34,362 bases of DNA from contig USCC01000009.1 in NCBI GenBank assembly GCA_900553035.1, positions 1-34,362 of the forward strand, written 5' to 3'. Below, piece by piece: positions 21,981-29,825 of this stretch. The first letter of the stretch is position 1. Every line of letters starts with the position of its first letter. A program made the position numbers and the translations under genes. This stretch comes from an uncultured Rhodospirillaceae bacterium. GTDB taxonomy: Bacteria > Pseudomonadota > Alphaproteobacteria > CAAGCB01 > CAG-977. The notes under the pieces were generated by a model. The model worked only from the letters and a program-made list of their open reading frames with translations, searched no databases and was not told the DNA's origin.

Positions 21981-23072
21981 TTATTCGGGTTTATGGGAAC
22001 ACTTGACATTCCCGGCGTTCTGCGGCTGGCTGGCCAGCGACGAATTGAACTGCTGGGTCACACGGACAAACGTCGTGCGCTTGCTCAGTTCTTTCAAAGT
22101 AATCGCACCGACATAAGTACATGTCGAGCGGACGCCCCCCAGAATTTCCTTCACCGTGTTTTCAACAGGGCCTTTGTATTCGACCAGAACGGTCCGACCT
22201 TCGCTGGCGCGGTAGTCTGCGACGCCGCCGCTGTATTTTTCCATTGCGGTGTCCGAACTCATACCGTAGAACCGGCGGTATTTCCGGCCGGTTTCCTCAT
22301 CTTCGACCAGATCGCCGCCCGATTCGTCGTGGCCGGCCAGCATGCCGCCCAGCATGACGAAATCCGCGCCGGCGCCGAACGCCTTTGACACGTCGCCCGG
22401 ACAGGTGCAACCGCCGTCCGAAATAATGTGGCCACCCAGGCCGTGCGCGGCATCCGCGCATTCAATGATGGCGGACAGCTGCGGATACCCGACGCCCGTC
22501 TGGATCCGGGTTGTACAGACCGAACCGGGGCCGATACCGACCTTGACAATATCCGCACCCGACAGAATCAGTTCTTCTGTCATTTCCCCGGTCACAACGT
22601 TTCCGGCAATGATCGTCATTTTCGGAAAATTCGCCCGAACCTTGCGGACATATTCGACGAAATGCTGGCTGTAACCGTTGGCGACATCAATACAGATGAA
22701 TTTGATGGCGGGGTTTTCCTGACAGATTCGGATCAGACGGTCGTAATCCCGGTCCGACGTCCCCGAAGTAATGGCCAGATGATTGTAATCACCTGCGGCA
22801 CGTCCGTTGTTGAAATCGTGCCACTGCTCCTTGGTGTAATGTTTGTGGATGCAGGTGAACATGCCGAATTCCTTGAGAGCGGCAAACATCTCAAACGTCC
22901 CGACGGTGTCCATATTGGCGGCCATGACGGGAACGCCGGTCCATTCCATTTTTGAATTTCTGAAAATATATCTGCGGTTTAAATCGACTTCAGAACGCGA
23001 ACGCAGGGTGCTGCGTTTCGGGCGGAACAAGACATCTTTGAAATCCAGCTTGATATCTTCTTCAATTCTCAT
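21981..23072 (-). CDS. guaC: GMP reductase
   Basis: GMP reductase turns GMP into IMP with NADPH, releasing ammonia, and rebalances purine pools. The 363-residue protein is close to the roughly 347 residues of E. coli GuaC. It has the IMPDH/GMPR barrel without CBS domains, which separates it from IMP dehydrogenase. GIGPGSVCTTR carries the catalytic Cys at residue 186, and ISDGGCTCPGDVSKAFGAGADFV is the phosphate-binding region. The longest open frame reaches 23258 but the extra 62 residues are Arg/Ser-rich readthrough of the upstream gene's end. The ATG at 23072 follows AGGAG and starts with the family-typical MRIEEDIKLDFKDVL. It is the second gene of the five-gene operon, 22 bp after the cation-efflux gene. 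Confidence 0.96.
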   Translation of the reverse strand: MRIEEDIKLDFKDVLFRPKRSTLRSRSEVDLNRRYIFRNSKMEWTGVPVMAANMDTVGTFEMFAALKEFGMFTCIHKHYTKEQWHDFNNGRAAGDYNHLAITSGTSDRDYDRLIRICQENPAIKFICIDVANGYSQHFVEYVRKVRANFPKMTIIAGNVVTGEMTEELILSGADIVKVGIGPGSVCTTRIQTGVGYPQLSAIIECADAAHGLGGHIISDGGCTCPGDVSKAFGAGADFVMLGGMLAGHDESGGDLVEDEETGRKYRRFYGMSSDTAMEKYSGGVADYRASEGRTVLVEYKGPVENTVKEILGGVRSTCTYVGAITLKELSKRTTFVRVTQQFNSSLASQPQNAGNVKCSHKPE

Positions 23073-23094
23073 TTCGTACTCCTTGCGAGATTTT

Positions 23095-24084
23095 TTAAGG
23101 GACCGGAGAGCTGTTCTTTTCCGGAGGTTCAAACGTATCGTAGCACCAATCGGGATGCTGCTCATACAGCCCGGCCGGGTCTTCGTGGATGAAGACTTCC
23201 GCGTTCGGGAATGCCCGACACAGAGAGTCCTCCACCTCGTCTGCAATAGCATGCGCACGTGAAAGAGTCAATTTGGGATCGATTTCCAAATGCAGCTGAA
23301 TGAACCACTGTGTTCCGGACGAACGTGTCCTCAGATCGTGCATGCCGCGCACATCGGGATGATTCATCACGACCTGCGTGATTTTCCGTTTTTCCTCAAC
23401 AGGCAGTTCCGTATCCACCAGCTGCATGAAGGATGTTTTCAGAATGCCTCCCGCGCTGAAAAGCAGATAGACGGCAATCAACAGGGCAAAGATGGGATCG
23501 GCGTACCTGAAATGAAAGTGTGCCCCTATAAATAAGGAGAGCATGACGCTCAGGTTCAGCATCACATCGCCCGCGTAATGGGCATAATCCGCGGAAATGG
23601 CGACAGATTTTGTTTTCCGCACGACGTATTTCTGGAACATAACCAACCCCAGAGTCATGAGAATGGAAATGACCATTGCCCCCATGCCGATTCCGACGTT
23701 TTCGACGACGCGGGGACGCAGGATATACTGGATGCTCTGAAAAACCAGAAGAACGGCGGAACCGATAATGAAGGCCGCCTGCCCCAGCGAAGCCAGAGGC
23801 TCGACCTTGCCATGCCCGAAACGGTGCGACCGGTCGGCCGGCATCAAAGACTGCCGGATTGCCCAGAAATTCAGGAATGAAGCCGCCGCGTCAAGCGAGG
23901 AATCGATCAGACTCGACAGCATGGCCACCGAATCGGTTGCGGCCAGAGCAAATACCTTGACTGCAATCAGGAACAGAGCCACACCGACAGATGCCGTCGA
24001 AGCGGCGCGCATTAAAAAGGACGGCTCGTTGATTCCATTCGCCGCCTGTTCGCCGGAAGCCGGAAGACCGGCGTGCTGGGACAT
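23095..24084 (-). CDS. Cation diffusion facilitator (FieF-like Zn2+/Fe2+ efflux pump)
   Basis: The 329-residue inner-membrane antiporter exports divalent metal ions in exchange for protons. It has about six helices and the metal site of the family: D61-x3-D65 in SSLIDSSLDAA, and H169-x3-D173 in DYAHYAGDV, matching the D/D/H/D tetrad of FieF (YiiP). HRFGHGKVEPLASL follows helix 2 and is a classic CDF signature. The C-terminal cytoplasmic domain (about 225-310, with HPDVRGMHDLRTR) binds regulatory metal. Zn2+ or Fe2+ is likely, but the metal cannot be fixed from sequence. It is the first gene of the five-gene operon, directly behind a strong promoter. Confidence 0.95.
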   Translation of the reverse strand: MSQHAGLPASGEQAANGINEPSFLMRAASTASVGVALFLIAVKVFALAATDSVAMLSSLIDSSLDAAASFLNFWAIRQSLMPADRSHRFGHGKVEPLASLGQAAFIIGSAVLLVFQSIQYILRPRVVENVGIGMGAMVISILMTLGLVMFQKYVVRKTKSVAISADYAHYAGDVMLNLSVMLSLFIGAHFHFRYADPIFALLIAVYLLFSAGGILKTSFMQLVDTELPVEEKRKITQVVMNHPDVRGMHDLRTRSSGTQWFIQLHLEIDPKLTLSRAHAIADEVEDSLCRAFPNAEVFIHEDPAGLYEQHPDWCYDTFEPPEKNSSPVP

Positions 24085-24122
24085 TTTGAAACAGCCTTTC
24101 CAAAAAATACGGATGACGCCGG

Positions 24123-24151
24123 AGTATACCAGCCTTTCCTGTTTCTGTTAA
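24123..24151 (-). promoter_or_regulatory. Promoter of the five-gene operon (cation efflux to flavoprotein)
   Basis: On the minus strand TTAACA (24146-24151) and TATACT (24123-24128) are 17 bp apart, 38 bp upstream of the ATG at 24084. No other intergenic gap in the operon exceeds 23 bp, so this probably drives all five genes. Confidence 0.65.
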
Positions 24152-24195
24152 CTCCCTAATCGGTAAAAAGTTGATCGAAAAACCTTTTTAATAGG

Positions 24196-24224
24196 TTGTG
24201 TCGCGGCGCAAAGAATCCTATTTT
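24196..24224 (+). promoter_or_regulatory. Candidate promoter of the dnaJ-like gene
   Basis: TTGTGT (24196-24201) and TATTTT (24219-24224) with a 17-bp spacer, 43 bp before the ATG at 24268. No heat-shock sigma-32 or CIRCE motif is visible. Confidence 0.45.
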
Positions 24225-24267
24225 AAGGGACGGAGTATTGTTTTTTTGATAAACGGCGGAAACAGCA

Positions 24268-25263
24268 ATGGCTAACCCTTACACCCTTTTAGGCGTCCCC
24301 AAAAGCGCCACTCAGGACGAAATCAAACAGGCCTACCGCAAGCTTGCGCGAAAGATGCACCCGGATCTGAACCCCAATGATCCGAAAGCCGAAGATAAAT
24401 TCAAGGAAATCAGCGGCGCCTACGATATCCTGTCGGATCCGGAAAAGCGGCGTCGTTTTGACAACGGCGAAATTGACGAAACCGGCAAGGAACGACCCGG
24501 TTACGGGTTCGGCGGATTTAATCCGGGCGCGGGCGGATTCCATCCCGGTGCGGGCGGAACGTATCAGGGGTCGGGATTTGAAAACTTTCATTTCGATTTC
24601 GGCGGGGCACAGCAGGGCGGCCGCAAACGTTCCGGTTTTGATTTCTTCAGCGACATGTTCGGCGGCGGCGGAAACGGCCCCGAAGACATCTTCACCACCG
24701 CCCGGAAACGTAACGCCCGTTCAAAAATCCCCGGGACAAACGTCAACTATGACCTGCCCGTTTCATTCCTGGAAGCGGCTCTGGGCAAGGACAAGGAGAT
24801 CAAGCTTCCGAACGGCAAAACGCTGAATGTCAAGATCCCGGCCGGTGCCGCGGACAAAATGACCCTGCGCCTCAAGGGGCAGGGAACGCTTGGTCTGAAC
24901 GGCGGCGAACCGGGCGACGCGCTGGTTCGTATTCTGGTTCAGCCGCATCCCTATTTCGTGCGGCAGGGCGACGATATTCTTCTGGACGTGCCCGTCACGC
25001 TGAAGGAAGCCGTGCTGGGAGCCAAAGTCACCATCCCTACGCTGGACGGCAAGGTTGCACTGACCGTCCCGGCCAATTCCAATTCCGGGACGGTTCTGCG
25101 TCTGCGCGGTAAAGGCATTAAAAGCAAGAGCCACACCGGCGACCTTCTGGCGAAGCTCATTATCACGCTTCCCGAAAAACCCGATCCGGAGCTTGAGGCG
25201 TTCGTCAGGAAATGGACGCCCGCCGCGTCTTCTGACCCGCGAGCCAAAGCGGGATTATCATAA
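24268..25263 (+). CDS. DnaJ-family co-chaperone without zinc finger (CbpA-like)
   Basis: The 331-residue protein stimulates DnaK ATPase and delivers unfolded clients. A J domain spans about residues 1-68, with the catalytic HPD at 31-33 (KLARKMHPDLNPND). A Gly/Phe-rich region spans about 78-135 (GFGGFNPGAGGFHPGAGG). Two beta-sandwich C-terminal client-binding domains follow from about 148 to 320. The Cys-rich zinc finger of true DnaJ is absent, so it is a type II (CbpA/DjlB-like) J protein. The start follows GGCGGA. It lies upstream of fabI with a 92-bp gap, a neighbourhood seen in several alphaproteobacteria. Confidence 0.94.
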   Translation: MANPYTLLGVPKSATQDEIKQAYRKLARKMHPDLNPNDPKAEDKFKEISGAYDILSDPEKRRRFDNGEIDETGKERPGYGFGGFNPGAGGFHPGAGGTYQGSGFENFHFDFGGAQQGGRKRSGFDFFSDMFGGGGNGPEDIFTTARKRNARSKIPGTNVNYDLPVSFLEAALGKDKEIKLPNGKTLNVKIPAGAADKMTLRLKGQGTLGLNGGEPGDALVRILVQPHPYFVRQGDDILLDVPVTLKEAVLGAKVTIPTLDGKVALTVPANSNSGTVLRLRGKGIKSKSHTGDLLAKLIITLPEKPDPELEAFVRKWTPAASSDPRAKAGLS

Positions 25264-25355
25264 AAATGCGCCTTTTTTGTTTTCAAACGCCTTTTTTTTA
25301 TGGTATGACCCTAGGATAATTTTTTACGTTTAAATAATGAACGAGGTTTCGTAAC

Positions 25356-26195
25356 ATGGCCACAGGACTTATGGCAGGCAAAAAAGGCCTGATTTTAGGG
25401 CTTGCTAATGACAAATCCATCGCTTGGGGCATTGCATCCAAGCTTCACGAACACGGCGCAAAGCTGGCGTTCACCTATCAGGGCGAAGCTCTGGAAAAAC
25501 GGGTGCGCCCTTTGGCCGCGTCTTTGGGCGAAGACCTGGTTCTGCCGTGCGATGTGACGGACGAAGCGAGCATGGACGCCCTGTTCGAGGAAATTGAAAA
25601 GCAGTGGGGCTCGATTGATTTCGTCGTTCACGCGGTTGCCTTTTCCGACAGGAACGAACTGAAGGGTCGCTACTGCGACACGACACTGAAAAATTTCCTG
25701 AACACAATGCACATTTCCTGCTATTCATTTACGGAAGTGTGCCGCCGCGCCGCTAAAATCACGAACCCGGGCGGCAGCTTCATCACCATGACCTACTACG
25801 GCGCGGAAAAAGTCCTGCCGAATTACAACGTCATGGGCGTTGCGAAGGCGGCTCTGGAAGCGTCGGTCAAATACCTGGCCAAAGACATGGGCGCACAGAA
25901 CATCCGTGTCAACGGTGTTTCCGCCGGCCCGATCAAAACGCTGGCCGCTTCGGGCGTCGGCGACTTCCGCCTGATTCTGAACTGGAACGAATACAACTGT
26001 CCGCTCCGCCGCAACGTGACGATCGAAGATGTGGGCGGTAGCGCGGTTTACCTGCTGAGCGATTTGGCAAACGGCGTGACGGGCGAAATCCTGCATGTGG
26101 ACAGCGGCTATAATATCGTCGGAATGGTCAATCCGGACTATGCGCACGAAAGCGGCGACCTCCTGAAATCATTCCCGAAGCGCACCGCGGAATAA
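25356..26195 (+). CDS. fabI: Enoyl-[acyl-carrier-protein] reductase (NADH)
   Basis: FabI carries out the last step of each fatty-acid elongation cycle, reducing trans-2-enoyl-ACP with NADH. The 279-residue protein is a divergent SDR: the nucleotide site is GLANDKSIAWGIASKL, and the catalytic pair is Tyr157-x6-Lys164 in YNVMGVAK, with a further Tyr in MTYYGAEK. DIGHVDSG-like GEILHVDSGYNIVGM closes the domain. It is the target of triclosan-type inhibitors in other bacteria. A GAGG ribosome site precedes the ATG. The aroC gene starts 1 bp after its stop codon, so the two are probably translated from one mRNA. Confidence 0.97.
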   Translation: MATGLMAGKKGLILGLANDKSIAWGIASKLHEHGAKLAFTYQGEALEKRVRPLAASLGEDLVLPCDVTDEASMDALFEEIEKQWGSIDFVVHAVAFSDRNELKGRYCDTTLKNFLNTMHISCYSFTEVCRRAAKITNPGGSFITMTYYGAEKVLPNYNVMGVAKAALEASVKYLAKDMGAQNIRVNGVSAGPIKTLAASGVGDFRLILNWNEYNCPLRRNVTIEDVGGSAVYLLSDLANGVTGEILHVDSGYNIVGMVNPDYAHESGDLLKSFPKRTAE

Positions 26196-26196
26196 C

Positions 26197-27282
26197 ATGT
26201 CGGGGAACGGCTTCGGACAGATCTTCCGTTTCACCACCTTTGGCGAAAGCCACGGAGAAGCGGTCGGATGTGTGATTGAAGGCGTCCCTTCCCTTATCCC
26301 GCTGGAAGAAGCGGACATACAGACTGCCCTGGACCGTCGACGGCCGGGGCAGTCTTTGTTTACGACGGGACGGCGGGAAGCGGATTCCGTCCGTATTTTG
26401 TCCGGTCTCTTTGAAGGCCGGACAACCGGGACGCCGATCGGCCTGCTGATTCAAAATGAAAACCAGCGTTCATCCGATTACGCGGACATCGCCGAAAAAT
26501 ACCGTCCGGCGCATGCGGATGCCGTTTATGACCTGAAGTACGGCCACCGCGATTATCGGGGCGGCGGCCGGGCTTCGGCACGGGAAACGGCCATGCGTGT
26601 TGCGGCCGGAGCCGTGGCGCGGAAAGTGCTGGAAAATTTTCTGAAGGATTCTTTTTCTGTTGAAGCGGCTCTGGTCCGCCTCGGCTCTGAAAAGGCAGAA
26701 AAATGGGACTCCGCGGAAATAAACCGCAATCCGTTTTTCTGTCCCGACCCCGATGCCGTTCCACGCTTTGAAGCGTGCCTGACGGAAATCCGCGCGGCCT
26801 GTTCGTCAATCGGCGGCGTTGTTGAAGTCCGGGCTTCGGGGTTTCCCGCCGGATTGGGAGAACCCGTCTATGACCGTCTGGACGCCGATATTGCCAAAGC
26901 GTTGATGAGCATCAATGCTGTCAAGGGCGTGGAAATCGGCGACGGTTTTGCCGCTGCTCTTCTGCGGGGCGAAGAAAACGCCGACGGAATGTTTGCGGAT
27001 CCCTCTGCGCCGTCCGGCATCGGGTTTAAATCGAATCATGCGGGCGGTATTCTCGGCGGTCTGTCCACCGGACAGACAATCATTGCCCGTGCCGCCGTCA
27101 AACCAACGCCGTCCGTCGCTCTTCCCTTGAAAACGGTCACACGGGAACGGCGGGATACGGAAATCGTCACCCGGGGCCGACATGATCCTTGTGTCGGTAT
27201 CCGAGCCGTCCCCGTTGTCGAAGCCATGATGCTGTGCACGCTGGCCGATCATCTTTTACGTTACCGCGCCCAATACGCCTGA
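26197..27282 (+). CDS. aroC: Chorismate synthase
   Basis: AroC makes chorismate from 5-enolpyruvylshikimate-3-phosphate, the last common step toward aromatic amino acids and folate, and needs reduced FMN. The 361-residue protein has the N-terminal signature FTTFGESHGEAVGCVIEG, the central GRASARETAMRVAAGAVARK region and the late SNHAGGILGGLSTGQ motif with FKSNHAGG. The length is standard. The start is 1 bp after the fabI stop codon, and sppA starts 9 bp after the aroC stop codon, giving a fabI-aroC-sppA operon. Confidence 0.97.
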   Translation: MSGNGFGQIFRFTTFGESHGEAVGCVIEGVPSLIPLEEADIQTALDRRRPGQSLFTTGRREADSVRILSGLFEGRTTGTPIGLLIQNENQRSSDYADIAEKYRPAHADAVYDLKYGHRDYRGGGRASARETAMRVAAGAVARKVLENFLKDSFSVEAALVRLGSEKAEKWDSAEINRNPFFCPDPDAVPRFEACLTEIRAACSSIGGVVEVRASGFPAGLGEPVYDRLDADIAKALMSINAVKGVEIGDGFAAALLRGEENADGMFADPSAPSGIGFKSNHAGGILGGLSTGQTIIARAAVKPTPSVALPLKTVTRERRDTEIVTRGRHDPCVGIRAVPVVEAMMLCTLADHLLRYRAQYA

Positions 27283-27291
27283 GGAGGCGAC

Positions 27292-29106
27292 ATGCCCTTG
27301 TTTTCCGCCGTTTCATCTTCCGAATCCCCGTCACATTCCTCTTTTTTCAGGAAAGCGAAAGAGGCTTTGCGCCGTTTTTTCAACGTGTTTTTTTACGGTC
27401 TTGGAATCATCATGTTCCTGAGCATCTGCCTGAAAGTATGGGGCGCCGTTCAGATGCACGCGGCCATGGCTGTTGCGGACGGAACGGCTTTGCGCCTGGA
27501 TCTGGACACCGACCTTTATGAAACGCGGCCGGACGATTTTATCGGCGCGCTCACGTTCGGAAACGCACCGACCGTTGCGGATGTGGTGACCGGACTGCGC
27601 CGCGCGGCCGAAGACAAAAAAATAACAATGCTGGTTGCCTCGCTGACCCGGTCAAACCTTTCCCTGGCTCAGGTTCAGGAAATCCGGAGCGCTCTGGCCG
27701 CATTTCGGAAAAGCGGAAAGAAAGCCATCGTTTACGCGCCGACGCTGGGTGAACTCGGCGGCGGTCTGAACGCTTATTATCTGGCAACGGCGTTTGATGA
27801 AATCTGGGTGCAGCCGACGGGAGAAGTCGGCGTGTCCGGCATGGGGTTTGAAATGCCCTACATCCGCAGGGCTCTTGAAAAACTCGGCATCCGCCCCTCA
27901 TTTTCCGCCCGCTATGAGTACAAGACAGGAGCCGACATGATGACGGCTTCGCACATGTCCGAAGCCGAAAGGAAAAACCTGACGGATCTTTTGGACAACC
28001 TTCTGCAACGTATTGCCGCCGATGTGGCCGACGCACGGGGGCTGTCGGAAAAAGAAGCCCGCCGCCTGTTGACTTCCGGCCCTTATGATGCTCCCAAAGC
28101 CCGGAGCCTGAAACTGATTGACAAAGTCGAATACGTTGATGTTTTGGAAAAACGGGTGAAAGAGGAAAACGCCGACATCCGGGATTTCTTTGATTACGCG
28201 GCGGTGTCCGCACCGTTCATCAGCGAAAAGACACCGGTTGTCGCCTACATTCCGGCGGTCGGAGTCATCCAGTTCGGCGATTCCGTTTTCGGCGGCGATT
28301 CATACGCCTCCATCATGGGGACGGAAACTATCGGATCTCAGCTCCGTGATGCGGCCGAGGACGATGCGGTCAAGGCGGTCGTCCTGCGTATCGACAGCCC
28401 GGGGGGCGGCTATACGCCGTCGGATTCCTTATGGCGTGACCTTGTTTATCTGCGGCAGGAAAAAAAGAAGCCGGTCGTGTGTACGATGTCGTCGACGGCG
28501 GCTTCGGGCGGCTATTTTATTTCTCTGGGATGCGACAGGGTTTTCGCCCAGCCGGCAACGGTGACAGGCTCTATCGGTGTGTTCGGCGGCAAGCTTGTTT
28601 TCAAGGATTTCCTGAAAAAGCTGAACATTAACGTTGACACCGTATCGATCGGAGAAAACGTCGGTCTGCTGTCCATGGCACGGGATTTCACACCGTCCCA
28701 GAAGAAATACTTCAACAATACGCTTGACCGTATTTACAGAGATTTCACGGCCAAAGTCGCCGCGCGGCGCGGACTGACGGCAAAGAAAACGGATGCCGTC
28801 GCTCGGGGACGCGTCTTCACCGGAGAAGAAGCGGTGAAAAACGGTCTGGTCGACGCCATCGGCGGGATTGAAGACGCTGTAGCCGCCGCTTCGGAAATGG
28901 CCGGAGAAAAAAAGCCTCTTCCCCTGCTGGAATACCCGGCGACGCCGACACGGATTGAAATGCTGATGCAGTTCATTCAGTCGGGATCAATTCAGCTGCG
29001 AAAGGCCCCTGCCGGAATGAAGGGGTATCTTCCGGCCATAAAATCCTGGGCCGAACGTCTTGGTTCGGGGGACATGCGCCTGTTTTATCCGGGAGCGGAC
29101 TTCTAA
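27292..29106 (+). CDS. sppA: Signal peptide peptidase SppA, 67K type
   Basis: SppA is an inner-membrane serine protease that clears cleaved signal peptides. The 604-residue protein is of the long, duplicated type: a basic N-terminus, a transmembrane helix at about residues 30-50, then two ClpP/crotonase-like domains. The catalytic dyad is split between them: Lys211 in EYKTGADMM of the first domain and Ser405 in STAASGGYF of the second, close to Lys209 and Ser409 of E. coli SppA. VVLRIDSPGGGYTPSD forms the oxyanion region. A strong GAGGAGG site precedes the ATG. Last gene of the fabI-aroC-sppA operon; a repeat array follows. Confidence 0.96.
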   Translation: MPLFSAVSSSESPSHSSFFRKAKEALRRFFNVFFYGLGIIMFLSICLKVWGAVQMHAAMAVADGTALRLDLDTDLYETRPDDFIGALTFGNAPTVADVVTGLRRAAEDKKITMLVASLTRSNLSLAQVQEIRSALAAFRKSGKKAIVYAPTLGELGGGLNAYYLATAFDEIWVQPTGEVGVSGMGFEMPYIRRALEKLGIRPSFSARYEYKTGADMMTASHMSEAERKNLTDLLDNLLQRIAADVADARGLSEKEARRLLTSGPYDAPKARSLKLIDKVEYVDVLEKRVKEENADIRDFFDYAAVSAPFISEKTPVVAYIPAVGVIQFGDSVFGGDSYASIMGTETIGSQLRDAAEDDAVKAVVLRIDSPGGGYTPSDSLWRDLVYLRQEKKKPVVCTMSSTAASGGYFISLGCDRVFAQPATVTGSIGVFGGKLVFKDFLKKLNINVDTVSIGENVGLLSMARDFTPSQKKYFNNTLDRIYRDFTAKVAARRGLTAKKTDAVARGRVFTGEEAVKNGLVDAIGGIEDAVAAASEMAGEKKPLPLLEYPATPTRIEMLMQFIQSGSIQLRKAPAGMKGYLPAIKSWAERLGSGDMRLFYPGADF

Positions 29107-29825
29107 GCCGTCTTTCGGACTTCCGGCGGCCATAACGCAAGGCGGAGAGCAGAGCAGGACGAACGGGAAACCTCATCATCCGAGAACACGTCTTCAATGC
29201 TTTGCAATAAAAACACGGGGGTTCAGCAGCATCCGTATCACGAGTTGCCGACACACATCCATGGCGGAAACGGAACGGATGAAGTCAAGCCCCGGCATCC
29301 CGATAATGCACTTTCTATGCTTGGCAATAGAACAGTGTGCTTCAACAGCATTAAGACCTGAAGCGCGGAACCGTGTATCACGAGTTGCCGACACACATCC
29401 ATGGCGGAAGCGGAACGGATGAAGTCAAGCCCCGGCATCCCGATAATGCACTTTCTATGCTTGGCAATAGAACAGTGTGCTTCAACAGCATTAAGACCTG
29501 AAGCGCGGAACCGTGTATCACGAGTTGCCGATACACATCCATGGCGGAAGCGGAACGGATGAAGTCAAGTCCCGGCATCCCGGATAATGTGCGTTCTATG
29601 CTTTGAAAGCCTGAGGCCGGGCGGAACGGCATGGTTGTCAGCCATCCGTTCCCCGGTGCACCGCAGATTCCCGCTATGTTTTTATTCACAGCCGGACGTT
29701 TTGTAAAGACACGGGCTGAGGATGAAATTCCGGATCGGCCGCCCGCCCGAACTCAAATTAACCCGGATCAAAGGCTTTTTTTATCCGGCCTTTCCGAAAA
29801 CCGGCGCTTCACAAGGGCTTTCGGT
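29107..29825. other. Large convergent intergenic region
   Basis: A 719-bp gap between the stop codons of sppA (plus) and tyrS (minus). It is dominated by the 140-bp repeat array at 29190-29604. The remaining right part holds inverted repeats without a clear T run: CCGGAT/ATCCGG at 29763-29768 and 29783-29788, and CCGAAA/TTTCGG at 29794-29799 and 29819-29824. The last pair lies right after the tyrS stop codon and may act as a weak terminator. I see no gene: short frames on both strands change register in each repeat copy. Confidence 0.7.
29190..29604. repeat. 140-bp tandem repeat array with hairpin-forming units
   Basis: Two complete copies (29235-29374 and 29375-29514) differ at a single base (29270, A versus G). 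A third, truncated and more diverged copy covers 29515-29604. A degenerate fragment with an internal deletion precedes them (about 29190-29234). The period of 140 is not a multiple of three, so it cannot encode a repeated peptide. Each full unit can fold into hairpins: CACTTTCTAT with ATAGAACAGTG around GCTTGGCA, CATCC/GGATG, and GTGTATC/GACACAC. Probably a non-coding dispersed repeat or a multi-copy RNA element. Confidence 0.9.

Noticed and set aside
23073..23258. N-terminal 62-residue extension of GMP reductase
   Set aside because: It overlaps the 3' end of the upstream cation-efflux gene, is Arg/Ser-rich, and the ATG at 23072 has a good ribosome site and the family-typical start.
29190..29604. 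CRISPR array
   Set aside because: Repeats are 140 bp, directly adjacent and without unique spacers; no cas genes are present.
29378..29689. Minus-strand frame of 103 codons in the repeat array
   Set aside because: The same DNA unit is read in different frames in successive copies because the period is 140, so no repeated peptide is maintained. There is no supported ribosome site.
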